DNA from: Apricaphanius iberus
Lineage: Eukaryota; Chordata; Actinopteri; Cyprinodontiformes; Aphaniidae
Direction: 5' to 3'
Assembly: GCA_028564705.1 (NCBI GenBank)
Contig: JAPXFQ010001149.1
Location: forward strand, 434,001 to 498,000
DNA length: 64,000 bases
The position numbers and the translations under genes are program-made. Position 1 is the first letter of the stretch. Every line of letters begins with the position of its first letter. Under the pieces are notes generated by a model that saw nothing but the letters and a program-made list of their open reading frames with translations, did not search any database and was not told where the DNA came from. Positions 37,581-49,000 of the stretch are shown here, in pieces.

Positions 37581-40117
37581 ACCCAATTGGCCTGAGCTGA
37601 GTTTATTTACATGAAGTAAAATGGGAAAAACACCCCAGCTCTTCACAGTAATGTGCTGACTTGTGTTGTTCATCAACGTAAGACGTCCTAAAAACGGTAA
37701 AGTTTGAGGTTCGAATGTAACAAAACAGAAAAAGGGTGTGAAAATGTTTGCAAAGCACCGAGCAAAACGGTGGGAGGAGACGTCTATCTCCATCTTTCTG
37801 CACAAGTTGCAGCAGTTACTTGACATTTATTTAAAGTCAGTGTGTTGTTGTTGACAAACGGCTCTCTGGTTCCCTCTACTGGCGAGCCGACCAGTCAACA
37901 ACAACAACAACGATTAAATATGAGTTCTAAACTGTGACTGATCATGAAAGTAGTTATTAGTTCGTAGTTCTGAGCATGACTTTTAAATCTGGATCACAGT
38001 ATTCTGAACTGGAAATTAAATTAAAATCAATGAAAAACAGATTCATTATACTTGTGTTGCAATATGGCAGATATTCTAAAGGTGTAACTCCATCCTGTAG
38101 TTTTTTTTTAGTCCGTTTGTGAGTGAAGACTTCCAGTCTTCTGTTATGGGGTATAAAACACCGGCGTGTTAACCGCATGTGGAGTTCATGTTCTTATTCT
38201 TTTCATAAAACTAGAAACAAGAGTCTTTATTAAAGATTTGCACCATAAAAAACTGAACGACGGAGTGTAATATGCGACATAAAGACTGAAAGGTTTGAAG
38301 TTTGTAAGCACGAAGCAGCAGATTCTGATGGGGAGCAGGAGGACGATTTGGCAGCAGGGTGTTGGAAGGTGAAGCCAGAGCAGGCTGGCCGGTCGGGCCT
38401 CCAGCCAGCACACATGTGATGGTCTCATTTCCTAAACAGAGCAGGTGCACAGGCCCCGATTCTTCTCCTCCATCCTCCGTCAATGCAGCAGCTTGGCTTT
38501 CTGTTTCTGCATACTCTGAGCTTTTATCTCTTTTCCCATCAGGTGATTCACACCTCGCTGTGCATCCGTCCAGTTCTCCATATCAATCCACGCACCTCCT
38601 GGCACTCTGTCTGTGCCGCAATCCTTTTTTTCCCCCTCTTTTTTTCCTTCAGATAACACATCAGCTCCACTGCACATCCACAAACTCTGTCACTATGGCG
38701 CCCACAGATGGTAACTTCCTGTGGTCTCGCCCAGCGATTGGCGGAGAGACTTCCAAGCGGAGAGCAGCTGGCGGGGGATGATGTATCGCCCAGCGTTTGC
38801 ACTTTCATTTTCAGGGTTGTCTTGTTAATGCTCCCAATCCAGCATCTGGCAGGAAATAGACACAAAGGCAGAGAGGAGAGGGAGAGAACAACCTGTTCTT
38901 TGGCAGACCTTAACTAAAGGCTGACACATGTCTGATGAGCACAAAGAGCGGCAGAGGAACAGACAGAGCTGCCCAGGATGAAGAGAAAACGCCTGATGCA
39001 AGTTAAAGAGCAGATGACAGGATGTGGATATTGTCTGCAAAAGGTCGTTAGGCAGAGATGACAGCTCCGAAACAAAACATGCAAAAATACACTTCTATAA
39101 AGAAAATTAGCTTTCGTTTCTGATATTTTACAGCTCTTCATTGATTTAAATGTAGCATTTATAATGGGAAATTTGTGGTCTTTAGTTTAAAAAGGGACAA
39201 CTATGGTAATTTCTTCCATTTTCAAAACCGAGATACTTTATTTTTATATTTTAAACCCATGGTAAAAATATGACCCCCCATCAGGCATAGATTTGCCTTT
39301 CTGGAGAGGAAGTACACACGTTTTACACTAGAGGGAGCCATTTCCCACACTTATGGCGCATGATGGAGGTGAAAATAAAATAGCATTTTATTTATTTATT
39401 TATTTGATAGGGACAGTGTAGATTAATGGACATCACTGTAAATGTAGATTAGCTTGAAGCTAACACAACTGTTGTCCCTAAGCAAAGAGGTATACTGCAA
39501 CAAAAAGAAAAAAAGAAAACCTTAAACTCTAAAGAAAGTGCTAGCCTACTGTAGAAGACATTATAATAAAGAAGAAAAAATACAAAATAGTCCACAAGTA
39601 CAACAGAAGTTAGTTACCATAACCAAAATACAGAAAAGAAAACAAAACGAAAGAAAAATCCATGAAAAAAAAAAGATTATCCATCTGGTGTCACAAAGTT
39701 AATGAGCAGTTGCTCTCAGAAGTCGACACACCCCTGCTACTGTTTAAAGGTTTTTTTCATACATAGTCCTAAAAGTTTCAACATGGTGTAGGAAAAAACA
39801 TGCAGTGAGCTGATTGCATGTAGTTAAAACTTTTAGCAACTTATCTTGGTTCTTAAAATCTCTAATCACCAGCGTCTTCTGGTGACTCCACTGATCTCCC
39901 ACATTCAGATGGAGAGACTGGCTCCTTTTGTTTTCCTGCTGCAGTCGTTTGTTTGTAGGACCGATCGGATTCTTGGGCTCGCTGAGAAGCTGAACCCCCC
40001 CCCCAGAATAGCTCCTTTTCTCTGCAGCAAAGCTTTTTGGTCAAAACCGAATGGTGCTTTGAACGGTCCACAACTTTGGCCATCTCAACATTAACCTCGG
40101 TTCCATCTGAGTGTGAG
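37581..40117. other. Intergenic DNA, no gene seen
   Basis: 38350-38920 is GC-rich with overlapping frames up to 140 residues on both strands and E-box-like words; no protein family is recognisable. 39385-39840 ('ttatttatttatttgatagg' and 'ggacagtgtagattaatgga') resembles a fish retroposon tail region, low confidence. Confidence 0.4.
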
Positions 40118-40123
40118 AAAGTG

Positions 40124-40755
40124 TATGGGGTCAAATCAGGAAGTGAATGAAAAAAACAGATTGAAAACTCGGAGAAAAAAAAACAGTAAATTTGAAAAAC
40201 AAAAATATATTGTAAATTTGAATAAATATTGAAAACTTGAATAAAAAAAATCTATAAACCTAAAACTGTAACCAAATGAAAAAAAAGGTTATTTGAAACA
40301 ACTCCTGTTTTGTATTTTCAATCTTTTTTGGCCAGTTTTTATGTTTCTCTTCCCCTTTGCTTTCAGTCCTCAGTTTGCAGTTTCAATTCAGACTTTTTGT
40401 TTTCAGAGTTGAGCCTAATTTTACGTGGGGGCCTTAGAGGGGGTCTTAGAGCCCATTGGCTACTGGGGACATGATCGGCATCGGGTGAAAGAGTTTATGT
40501 ATGTTGTTGGCGCTGCCTGTGTCGTCTCTCCTGTACCAGACATTAAGATGGCGGCGGATGGACGGTTATCTGCGGTAGGTTTAGTTTAGTTTTTTATTCA
40601 AGTTTTCAATATTTATTCAAATTTACAATATATTTTTGTTTTTCAAATGTACAGTTCTTTTTTTCACATTTTTTTTCAAATTTACAATGTCTATTTTTCA
40701 AGTTAACAATCAGTTTTTTTCATTCACTTTATGCTGATCCTGATTTGACCCCATA
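40124..40755. mobile_element. TIR element with about 150-bp arms
   Basis: The left arm 'tatggggtcaaatcagg...aagtgaatgaaaaaaacaga' and the right arm 'tctgttt/cagtttttttcattcactt...cctgatttgaccccata' are inverted copies. They also share 'caatatttattcaaatttac' and 'aaatatattgtaaatttga'. The same 6 bp, aaagtg, stands on both outer sides (40118-40123, 40756-40761). The 630-bp interior carries no transposase. Superfamily not assigned. Confidence 0.85.
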
Positions 40756-40761
40756 AAAGTG

Positions 40762-41705
40762 TTTCTGCTGGACCAAAAGAGCTGGAAAGAGAGCCTTGAT
40801 CCGCTGCTGAAGTTACCATCACACAGCCGAGATAAAAGGAAACAAGGCCTGATGCCAGTGAAAACGTTTTTAAATCCTAATAACTCAGCAGAAGTTAAAA
40901 AGTAATCAAAACTACAGCTTCTATCATTTAAATAAAAACTGTTGTCCTCAAAACTTGCTGCTCTGTGCGTCATTAATTACAGCTGATTTTTTCCCTTATT
41001 GGACATACACAAATCACGTAGGAGACCGAAGACGCAGGCTTTCGCCAACAGGTGATTTTCATGACTGGAAGGTCTTAAGGGGAACCGTTTCCTCATGAGG
41101 ACCTTCCTCTGCAAGTTGCAAATGTAACAGGTTTTATTCTCGATCCCTCTGCATAATAAACAGTGTATATGATGCAGTCACATATAACATAATCAAAGAA
41201 AGAGTGAAAATAGGTAATACTTGGATAAAATTGTAGGACACGCAGAATTTGCAGGGATATGGTGAATTTAATAGTTGTGATGGCAATATAGAAAATTCTT
41301 TGAGGGACTGATTATAGGCGATATTACATGCTCCACCCCCACGCCCCCATCCCCGATCCTAACTGGGAATAAGGGAAAATGAACAAATAAAAGTGAAGGT
41401 CTGCAATAAGGTTTGAGCCAGATGCAATGCCCATTTCAAATTCATTTACAGTGTAAAGTTTTAACCTGAAGAGGGAACTCCACTGACTTTTTTTGGTAGA
41501 AAATTTATATTTTTACTAAAATGTACTTGAAAAAGACAATGAAGAAACATGTAGATGGTACTATTACCATTTATACAGTTCATCAGCAAAAAAAAAGGTT
41601 GTTTGCTGATTAACTCAATAATGAAGCTAACTTTTCAGGTGTTATCAGTTGATTAACGTGAGTTCAGAGTTTACCACATAAGTTAATCACGCTTTCTGGA
41701 ACAGG
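40762..41705. other. Intergenic DNA with a hAT-like patch
   Basis: 41270-41640 ('gatgcaatgcccatttcaaa', 'gtaaagttttaacctgaaga', 'gtttttactaaaat'-type) resembles the interior of the MITE at 57513-58325 in patches. No gene. Confidence 0.4.
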
Positions 41706-42350
41706 CCCCTGGGGCAAGACTTAAAAAAAAAAAAAAAAAAGATGTATAACAAAATTTCAGAAAATGATTAACAAAAGTATTGACTTGGGCCAGATGAACA
41801 ACCATAGCAGGCAAGAATAAAAGACATATATTGCAGACTAACGTTCAAAAGTTCTATCAACATCAGAAAGCCTAACAACAAATGCAGCTAAAAACAGTTC
41901 TGTGAAATCACTAAATCTGACTGCCAACACCATGAAACAAAAGCACATCGCACATATTCTGGTATCAAGTCATCCCAAAATGGAATCCGGGTCCTTCTTC
42001 CAACCTTTACTGACACGATGCTAGGCGGACTCCGGCTTGACTGACATATCTACCTTGTTGGTGTAATGCAGTACAGCAAGTAAAACCAACCAGAGAGCCA
42101 TTATTTGTTCGTCAACACAACCAACGTCGGCCCGTTACAGTGCCACGGTTTGTTACCGGTAGTATTTGCAGTTGCAATATTGGTTAGCGATGTTAGCTTG
42201 TTTGTTAGCCAGGGCTTACCTGATATGAAGTAATCGCTGCAGACTGTTGCATGTTTCATCAACTTCTAATCGCTTCTTCTTACAGCTTCACGAGACATTA
42301 TCGCATCTCTCTCTGTAGATATGGCACAGAGTAGAGCGGGAATTGATGTA
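41706..42350 (+). repeat. Unidentified dispersed repeat family R3, copy 2
   Basis: Partner of 36485-37180, about 5.2 kb away, same orientation. It contains an 18-bp A-run (41723-41740) near its start and runs up to a Harbinger fossil at about 42430. Confidence 0.75.
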
Positions 42351-42429
42351 GACCTATGATCCTTCTAGGCCTGAAGCCCAGTTTATGCTTCTTCGACCAC
42401 AAATTTACTGACGGAGACGTTTCTCTTAT

Positions 42430-42763
42430 GGTGCGTTCACACCGCACAGTTGGTCTGCGTCAGGCAACACATTCAACGGACGAAGTTTGACGTATGTAGT
42501 TTTTGGCTTCCATAGCCTGCTTCTGAGGAAAAAACAACATGGGTGGGGCTTCCTCAGTTGCCGCACGTTCTGAACTATGGTGGATTGTAACTAGAGAGTG
42601 ACTTGGCTTTATTAGCTAGATAAAGCTACACAACGTTGACATCGGGTGCATCAGCGCCCATTATTCAGATGCGTTCTGAGTTTAACCATTTGCCGCAGGA
42701 GCTGCTTATGGATGAGGTTCGCTTTCAGTGCTACTTCCGTCTGTTCCCGCGCCTAATTTTTAT
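42430..42763 (+). mobile_element. PIF/Harbinger fossil, copy 1
   Basis: It starts 'ggtgcgttcacaccgcacag' and runs into a plus-strand stretch encoding EFNHLPQELLMDEVRFQCYF, the N-terminal region of Harbinger transposases. It is collinear with 56113-56460, with the same spacing and roughly 90% similarity by eye. It is truncated after 'ccgcgcctaatttt'. Confidence 0.75.
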
Positions 42764-44279
42764 CTTAGTTAACTAAAATGGTTTTCTGTTTCTTGTCTTT
42801 TTATTTCGTAAATGATAACCTTGACTTTACCAGATTTTGGCAGATTTAAACCTGATTGGATGCTCTCTGGGGCAGCTTCCGTCTTTCAACCCTCGTCCCT
42901 AATCCAGATTGTTGCCGTTCTGTTAAGAACACATCCAGTATTTATTGAAGATTCCTGCAGGTCATTGAGTGTAGCAGCCAAGCATAGCCAAGCTCAGTTT
43001 TTCTTTAAACTTTGTCAAATTGTTCCATTTTGCATCACTGTGGTCCCATATTTTCCATGTTTATCTTTGCAAATGATAAGAAATCCAAAAATTAAAAACC
43101 GTTTAACTTTATTTCAGCTCCAACCTATGTGGCGTTTGTCAGATGCAATTTTTAAATGAAATCATTTATAACCCTCCCTCCCAAAATGATCACGTCTACC
43201 CATAATAAATGGCTGCAACAGAAATGATTTTTCCTGTGCCGAGCCACTGTGCAGCGAATTGATCATAAAATCTTTTCTTCTAACCACGACATTCCCACCA
43301 TTATCAGGTTACGGAGTTAAAAATAATAGCATTTTAATTAGCATGAGAGTCCAAAGCTAAATCCTCATGTTAAGAAAAGTTAAGACTTTTAGCTGCTTCC
43401 ATTCACGGCAGCTGTTTTGTAGGATTGAAAGGTTAAAATCCTGTCAACATCCGATCCCTTAACGATCAATGATTGGATGGATGGATCGTCTTGTTTTTGG
43501 AATTACACCTTTTTTTCACAAACGGGAGATTTCATGCCGGCAGGGCTGAGCACAGAGTGAAGGTTTGTTCGCTCTCCAAGCTGATGCTCAGACATTTCTT
43601 CTGACCTGCTTCCTTGCTGGATAAATCTTCATAAACCTCTCTTCTTTATAAACTCACAATCAACCTGCAGACTTTGCAATCGCTACTTTCTTCTGCAGTG
43701 GTCAAAGTGCCACATATTGTAGTTTTCAGACATGAAAACTAATAAAAGTGACATGAGCGAGTAACCTGAGTGTAACTGAAAACGTAAAGCTGTAAAAGTC
43801 ACAATAAATGTCCAACTAAGATGAATTCAGACCAACTTTTTCTTGCTTCATGTTAAAATGAACTTTTAGTTTTTAAAACAATCCAAGGAGTTTGTGACCA
43901 GATGGTACATTCTGTTACTGCTGAACCAAAACCATCAAAAATCTCAACACCTAAAACATTTCTTCAATTTAAACTCCTCAGGTATAGAATGGAGAGAAAA
44001 CAATATTTAACCTAATGATAAATCTCAGTAAATTAAAAAGGAAGAAAAAAGTATATAATTCACTTCTGAAAGTGAATCTAATTTTATATGGATTTATAAC
44101 ACAGAAGTAGTGGCACTTATCTTATGTTGTAAGGTCCTTGTGGAGAAAGTCTGACTGTAGGCCGCAGGATTTCTGAATAAAATATTTCTTTTTTTATCTT
44201 AAGGAATTGTTCGGATCAAATAATTTTTTTTTTTAGGAAATAACCTTATTTTTGAATTGAATAAATGAAGTATTTTCTT
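42764..44279. other. Intergenic DNA, no gene seen
   Basis: 43190-43440 is unique-looking, with TAAT-type words ('gcattttaattagcatgag'). It could be conserved non-coding DNA. A 115-residue frame at 42812-43159 resembles no known protein. Confidence 0.45.
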
Positions 44280-44619
44280 TAGGGATGCAACGATACTGTT
44301 TTTTTTCAAACCGATGCAATACCGATAGTTGGATCTGAGTATTTGCTGAAACTGAGTGCCAATGCCAATACTTCTACCAAACAAAAACATGCAATGAATG
44401 GGAAGACGGGTGTTTTTTCCCCCCACTGCTTGTTACATCAAGTGATTGTCAAATAGATACAAAGTTTATGATAAAAAAAACTAAAATTTCAACTGAAAAA
44501 TAAAAAAAATCTGTGAAATTATTGCAGTTTCCACATTTTAAGTATCTGTTCATGATATTTGTTAACTAATAACTAACCGATAGGAGTACATTACAACAGT
44601 ATTGGCGCCAATATCCCTA
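44280..44619 (-). mobile_element. hAT-type MITE, copy 3
   Basis: Inverted relative to copies 1 and 2. It begins tagggatgcaacgatactg and ends 'ggcgccaatatcccta'. The 8-bp flanks are attttctt (44272-44279) and attttatt (44620-44627). It lies just below the 3' UTR of rnf144a. Confidence 0.85.
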
Positions 44620-45230
44620 ATTTTATTTTAACCTCCATTTTTAAAATATGTCTTCTGACGCTAAGTAGGGTGGTGGTGTTCTTTAAGAATGCATAACATT
44701 GTTATTAAAGAAATGTGTAATGATAAATACTTTATAGTTACTATGATGATGTACAGATTAAATATATTAAATGTAACATTGTTTTCAGAACAAGATGCAT
44801 GTTGATCGGCTTTATGGGGTAAAAAAAAACATTTTATTCATGAACCTTTTTTTTCTTTTACATAACAACAACATAGCGGCACAATGATGACATCATAGAA
44901 TCAACTTACAGTAAAGGGCTGGTCAGCGATGCCTCAGCAAAAACATTTCCTGGGCTGATTAAGATCTGAGGATTTACTCTTAATGCACCGAGGGGAATCT
45001 GCCTGATTTAGGCCTCTTAAGGCTTTCCATTTATATTTGGCTAAACTTTCAAACTTAGACCTAAAATCTTTCCACAATAACGTGGATACAAAGTCCTCTG
45101 AAACGATAAGTCGCTGCTAAACTTAAAGGGGAGAGCCACTCAGTTGGGTAGTGATTAGATGAGCTAGCTTCAGGGGTTTCAGGTGATGAGAAAGAATCAG
45201 TTAAAAAGGCAGAGGGGGAATTTGATTTTA

Positions 45231-45930
45231 TCCACAAGAAAAACAAGATTTTTATTAGATATGAGTGGCAATCCTCTTTAATGCGCCTCATTAACAGCTG
45301 GGGAAAAAAAAGACTAAAATACAAGACAAGAACACACGACTCTCAGCACAGTTCTATTAAAAGCGCAAGGTTATAAAACATTGACATCATCGAGAGGACG
45401 TGCTGTACAGAGAGCTGAGAGCGTCCCTCGCCTCCCATCCCTCGTTCTGTGCAACGGGACTGACGGAGGCGAGCGGACGGCAGACATGCGTGGCGAAATC
45501 CTCCGCTGCTACTGGCTGAATCTGCGGAACTACACTGAGTGAGGCGGTAAGGAAAAGCTTGTGAGTGTTTACAACAAACCGACAGAGCAGAGCAATAAAG
45601 TATAAGTCCTCCTGAAGGCGGAAATGTTCTGTCTTTAGCTCCGCCCACAATAATTACATCAAAAATAAGAGCAGTGTTCCTTGAAGAAAAGCCACCGTCA
45701 CCCTGCGCCTCTCTTTGGAGGGACATCTAGTCTCTTCTGGCCGTCCTTATGCAGAGCGATGGCTCCCGAAGCGGCCGTGGCTGCTTCAGGTCCAGCCCGG
45801 AAAAACGACACTCTCTCTCAAAGCCGGAGGGAGGAGAAGGAAAAAAACAAAAAAGAATGGAAAGTGGAGAAAGCTGACGGAAACAAGATAAGAGCTGTCC
45901 TGGTCGGCACCAACGCCATACAGAGGTCCT
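45231..45930 (-). other. rnf144a: Probable 3' untranslated region of rnf144a
   Basis: This lies directly downstream of the stop codon, with no other gene or recognisable repeat. The first AATAAA on the minus strand is at 45256-45251, followed by a T/GT-rich run, giving a 3' UTR of about 0.7 kb. Further AATAAA hexamers occur at 44838-44833 and 44627-44622, so a longer form is possible. The end point is inferred from the hexamer only. Confidence 0.4.
45251..45256 (-). terminator. Candidate polyadenylation signal AATAAA for rnf144a
   Basis: tttatt on the plus strand reads AATAAA on the gene's strand, 675 nt after the stop codon, followed by a run rich in T and TTG. No transcript evidence is available; mammalian RNF144A has a long 3' UTR, so a more distal signal may be used. 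Confidence 0.35.
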
Positions 45931-46062
45931 TTAGGTCGGCAGCGGGTCGTCGTCGCCTTTGCTGCATTTGCACTTGCAGCAGAGGACGATGGGCGTGGCC
46001 AGGAGGAGGAAGGGGGAGGCGACCAGCAGGAGGAGGCCAAAGCCGGCGAAGATCCCCACGAC
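45931..46062 (-). CDS. rnf144a: rnf144a coding exon 7 (transmembrane segment, C-terminus, stop)
   Basis: The acceptor is gcttcttctcag|GTC. The 132-nt exon encodes residues 253-295 and ends in TAA (tta on the plus strand at 45931-45933). Residues 253-279 are a Leu/Val/Ala/Gly/Phe-rich helix with a GxxxG pair. The tail is [16 protein letters not shown]. The helix anchors RNF144A to membranes and supports self-association in the mammalian protein. Open frames on the plus strand at 45681-46094 are shadows of this exon. Confidence 0.95.
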   Translation of the reverse strand, partial: VVGIFAGFGLLLLVASPFLLLATPIVLCCKCKCSKGDDDPLPT

Positions 46063-49000
46063 CTGAGAAGAAGCATGAAGAAAACTGTAACTGAAGGAAC
46101 ACGGCGATCAAACCTGGGCAGATGACAGGTGCATTTCAGCGAACACTCAGAAATGACCAGAAAGTACCCAATTGTACTTTTAGGGGTACAATGTGTTTGT
46201 CACCGGGGTGGTACCCTCAGAGGTACCATTTTATACGCTTAACTGTAGGTACTTATTTGTTCCTCTGTAGTTTATACCCTTGAGCAGCCACTACCTTGAC
46301 AGCCAATCATTATTGGGTAAATATGATCAACTGACCTCAATGTAGCCAGAGATTAAACATTGTTAATGTATTTTTTGTACCTTAGGGCCTAGTGATGTAC
46401 CCCTTCCGTACCCGTAGTTCCAACATCATACTATTAATGTTACAATGAAAAGTTATATTTTAGTTTTTAAATTTAAAGAGTCAAAATCAGGAAATCAAAC
46501 TTAAATGTTTTTTTTTGTTACAGGTCCACAAACGTCATTTTTCTGTGCATTATATTACTAGAAAAAGTGTATAAAAAAATGTTCCCCCATAGAGTGCATC
46601 AATGTACAGTATAGGGATGCAACGATATCACTCTACTTCAAACCAATACTTGGATTGGAGTTCTTGCTGATACACGGCGATACTTCTAACCACACAAAAC
46701 AATACAATTAATTAGAAAACAGGTTTTATTTTCTTATCTGCTTTTTACAACGAATTATGAGTTAGATTAAAAATATTAATAAAAATGACCACAAAACAAA
46801 CATTGTAAGTGAAAAAAAAACATATGTGAAATTAGAGTTTTCACATTTTAAGTCTCATTTCATGGTATTGGTTAATTTTAATGAGTATGTTAGAACGGTA
46901 TATTGGCCCGATACTTGATATCACTATCGGTGCATCCCCAGTACAGTATATCTATATACCTCAAGTAGAAATATATAGATACACACATTTTGTAATAAAT
47001 AAATATAAATAAGCCTCAAAGATTAAAATATTTATAAAAGTATCCATGTTTCCAAGAGTTCAATGTGTTCAACTCACCACAAGGGGGAGCCAGAGACCAA
47101 GAAAATCTAAGCCCAACAAAATGGACAATGTAGAAAATGAGAGGAATAGATGACTTCATGGTTATGAAGTGAGAAATGTTTTCCTGCTCATTTGGGGGAA
47201 GAGAACATCTTTGGGATTTTTACTGGTTCTGGTAAACGGGTGGAGGTGGCAACTGGTTCTAGTAAGTGGTCTGGGTGGTTGCGGGTCTGTGGAAGCAGAC
47301 ATGGACGTGTTTCTGAGGGAGAGGGAGAGAGGCTGTCTGGGACGTGAAGCAGCCAAGGAAGGGTGAACTAAGGAGAGGGAGAGAGAAGCTGCAGCAGGCT
47401 CCAACCAGATGAACTGCAATCACATGACTCAGACTGCCCCACTCAGAACAGATGCCAATGTGTATGCTAATGCTGGGAAAATGGCGAGTACGCTTGACGG
47501 CGTGACGCACCGCACCGCGAATAGACTCTGCTGAAGTCAGAGGGCCAAACTTCATAAATAACACCATCTGTGGGAGAGCTGAGGGCGTGTCATCAATGTT
47601 GGATCTAGGTGTGAGGCCACAACATTCCCCCCCCCCCCCCCCCCCAAATTCACTTTCTTCTGTGCTATGACACTGAACTAAAACCACTTCAAACTCAAAG
47701 GACGTGTTTGTAAATTCACATATATTTCATCATTAAGTGTGATGCGTCAGAGGCCGCCTGAAGAAAATGTGAAACCGTCTGCAACATGACACCGGATCAA
47801 GACCGACCAGTAGATGCAGAGCCTGCCGCAGAGCCTGCCCAAAGCATAAGCGAACTAAGCGTGGCTTAGGGCCCCCACAAACCCATATGGGGCCCCACAT
47901 AAATGCTGAAATTAATCAGAGAATACAGATGTTAAAATGTATAAAAATGTGAATATTACTCCATTTGATTTCATTTTGTTTCACTGTAGATTATTAAAAA
48001 CTATTTCAATCATTAACATTTTTGTGTAGTAACTAAGCAAGTTTCTTTGTAAGTAATTATTCTAAAACAAAATTCAAATTAAATGACATTTTTATTTCAA
48101 AATATTTTTTTTTGAAAAATATTTAAATAAAATACATTTAAAGGAATAAAAATGTATATACTGTATCTTTTAATTTAGATTTTTTTAAATTATATTTAAA
48201 AATTTGAACTTAAGATAAAATGTAAAGTTACTTTTTAATATGCATTTTTTGATTGTTGTGTTACCAATCTGATGCTTTAGTTTAACCTTTTTATTTAGAT
48301 TGAGCGCATTGTCCCAGATATTAATAATTACCTCTGATTGATTTATAGGATCAGCCAAACTAAACTCTGCTTACTTCCGAAGATTAGAACAAATCTTGAT
48401 TGAAACACTGTTATTGTGGGCATTGGTCTCAACAGAAAAGGGGCCCCCCTGAGTCAAAATCTGCTTGGGGCCCCATAAGACTTTGGGCCGGCCCTGCTCA
48501 GTAGCCTAGTCAAAGCACAGGTCTGGAGCTTGTTTAGATGCTGTGGGACTTAAAACTACCCTGATTATTTTGCATCATCTGCACATCAGAGGTGATTTTG
48601 AAGGTCATCTATTTAGAAAAACCTTCGTTACATAAAGATCTTGTTTTTTACAGCGGTGTTTCTACAGAACAGGAGGGCTGATTCTCTCGGCCTCGCCTGC
48701 CTCGCCTCGGCGCACGCAGCGCCATGGCTAAGAAAAGACGGACCATCTCGGTCTGTCACACGCGTCTCCTCACCTGTGTTCTGTGCCAGATAACAGACGC
48801 CCTAGAGTGGCCCAGTTTGTTCCGACACGGTCCTTTGTCATAGTGGATGAGCAGGAAGTCGTCCTGGTAAATACACACAAACACACACAGAGTTAAAAGT
48901 GACCATTAGCAGCCTAAAAGACGTGGGAGGCTCTTCAGACGAAATAGCTTTTTAAATGAGCGCTGAGCACTGGATGTCTCCTCTCCAGAGGTGCCTAGTA

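Noticed and set aside
38359..38781. 140-residue plus-strand frame in GC-rich DNA
   Set aside because: Overlapping frames of similar size exist on the other strand, as expected for GC-rich DNA with few stops. No family match.
45681..46094. 137-residue plus-strand frame and 96-97-residue minus-strand frames
   Set aside because: Shadows of the real rnf144a last exon in other frames.
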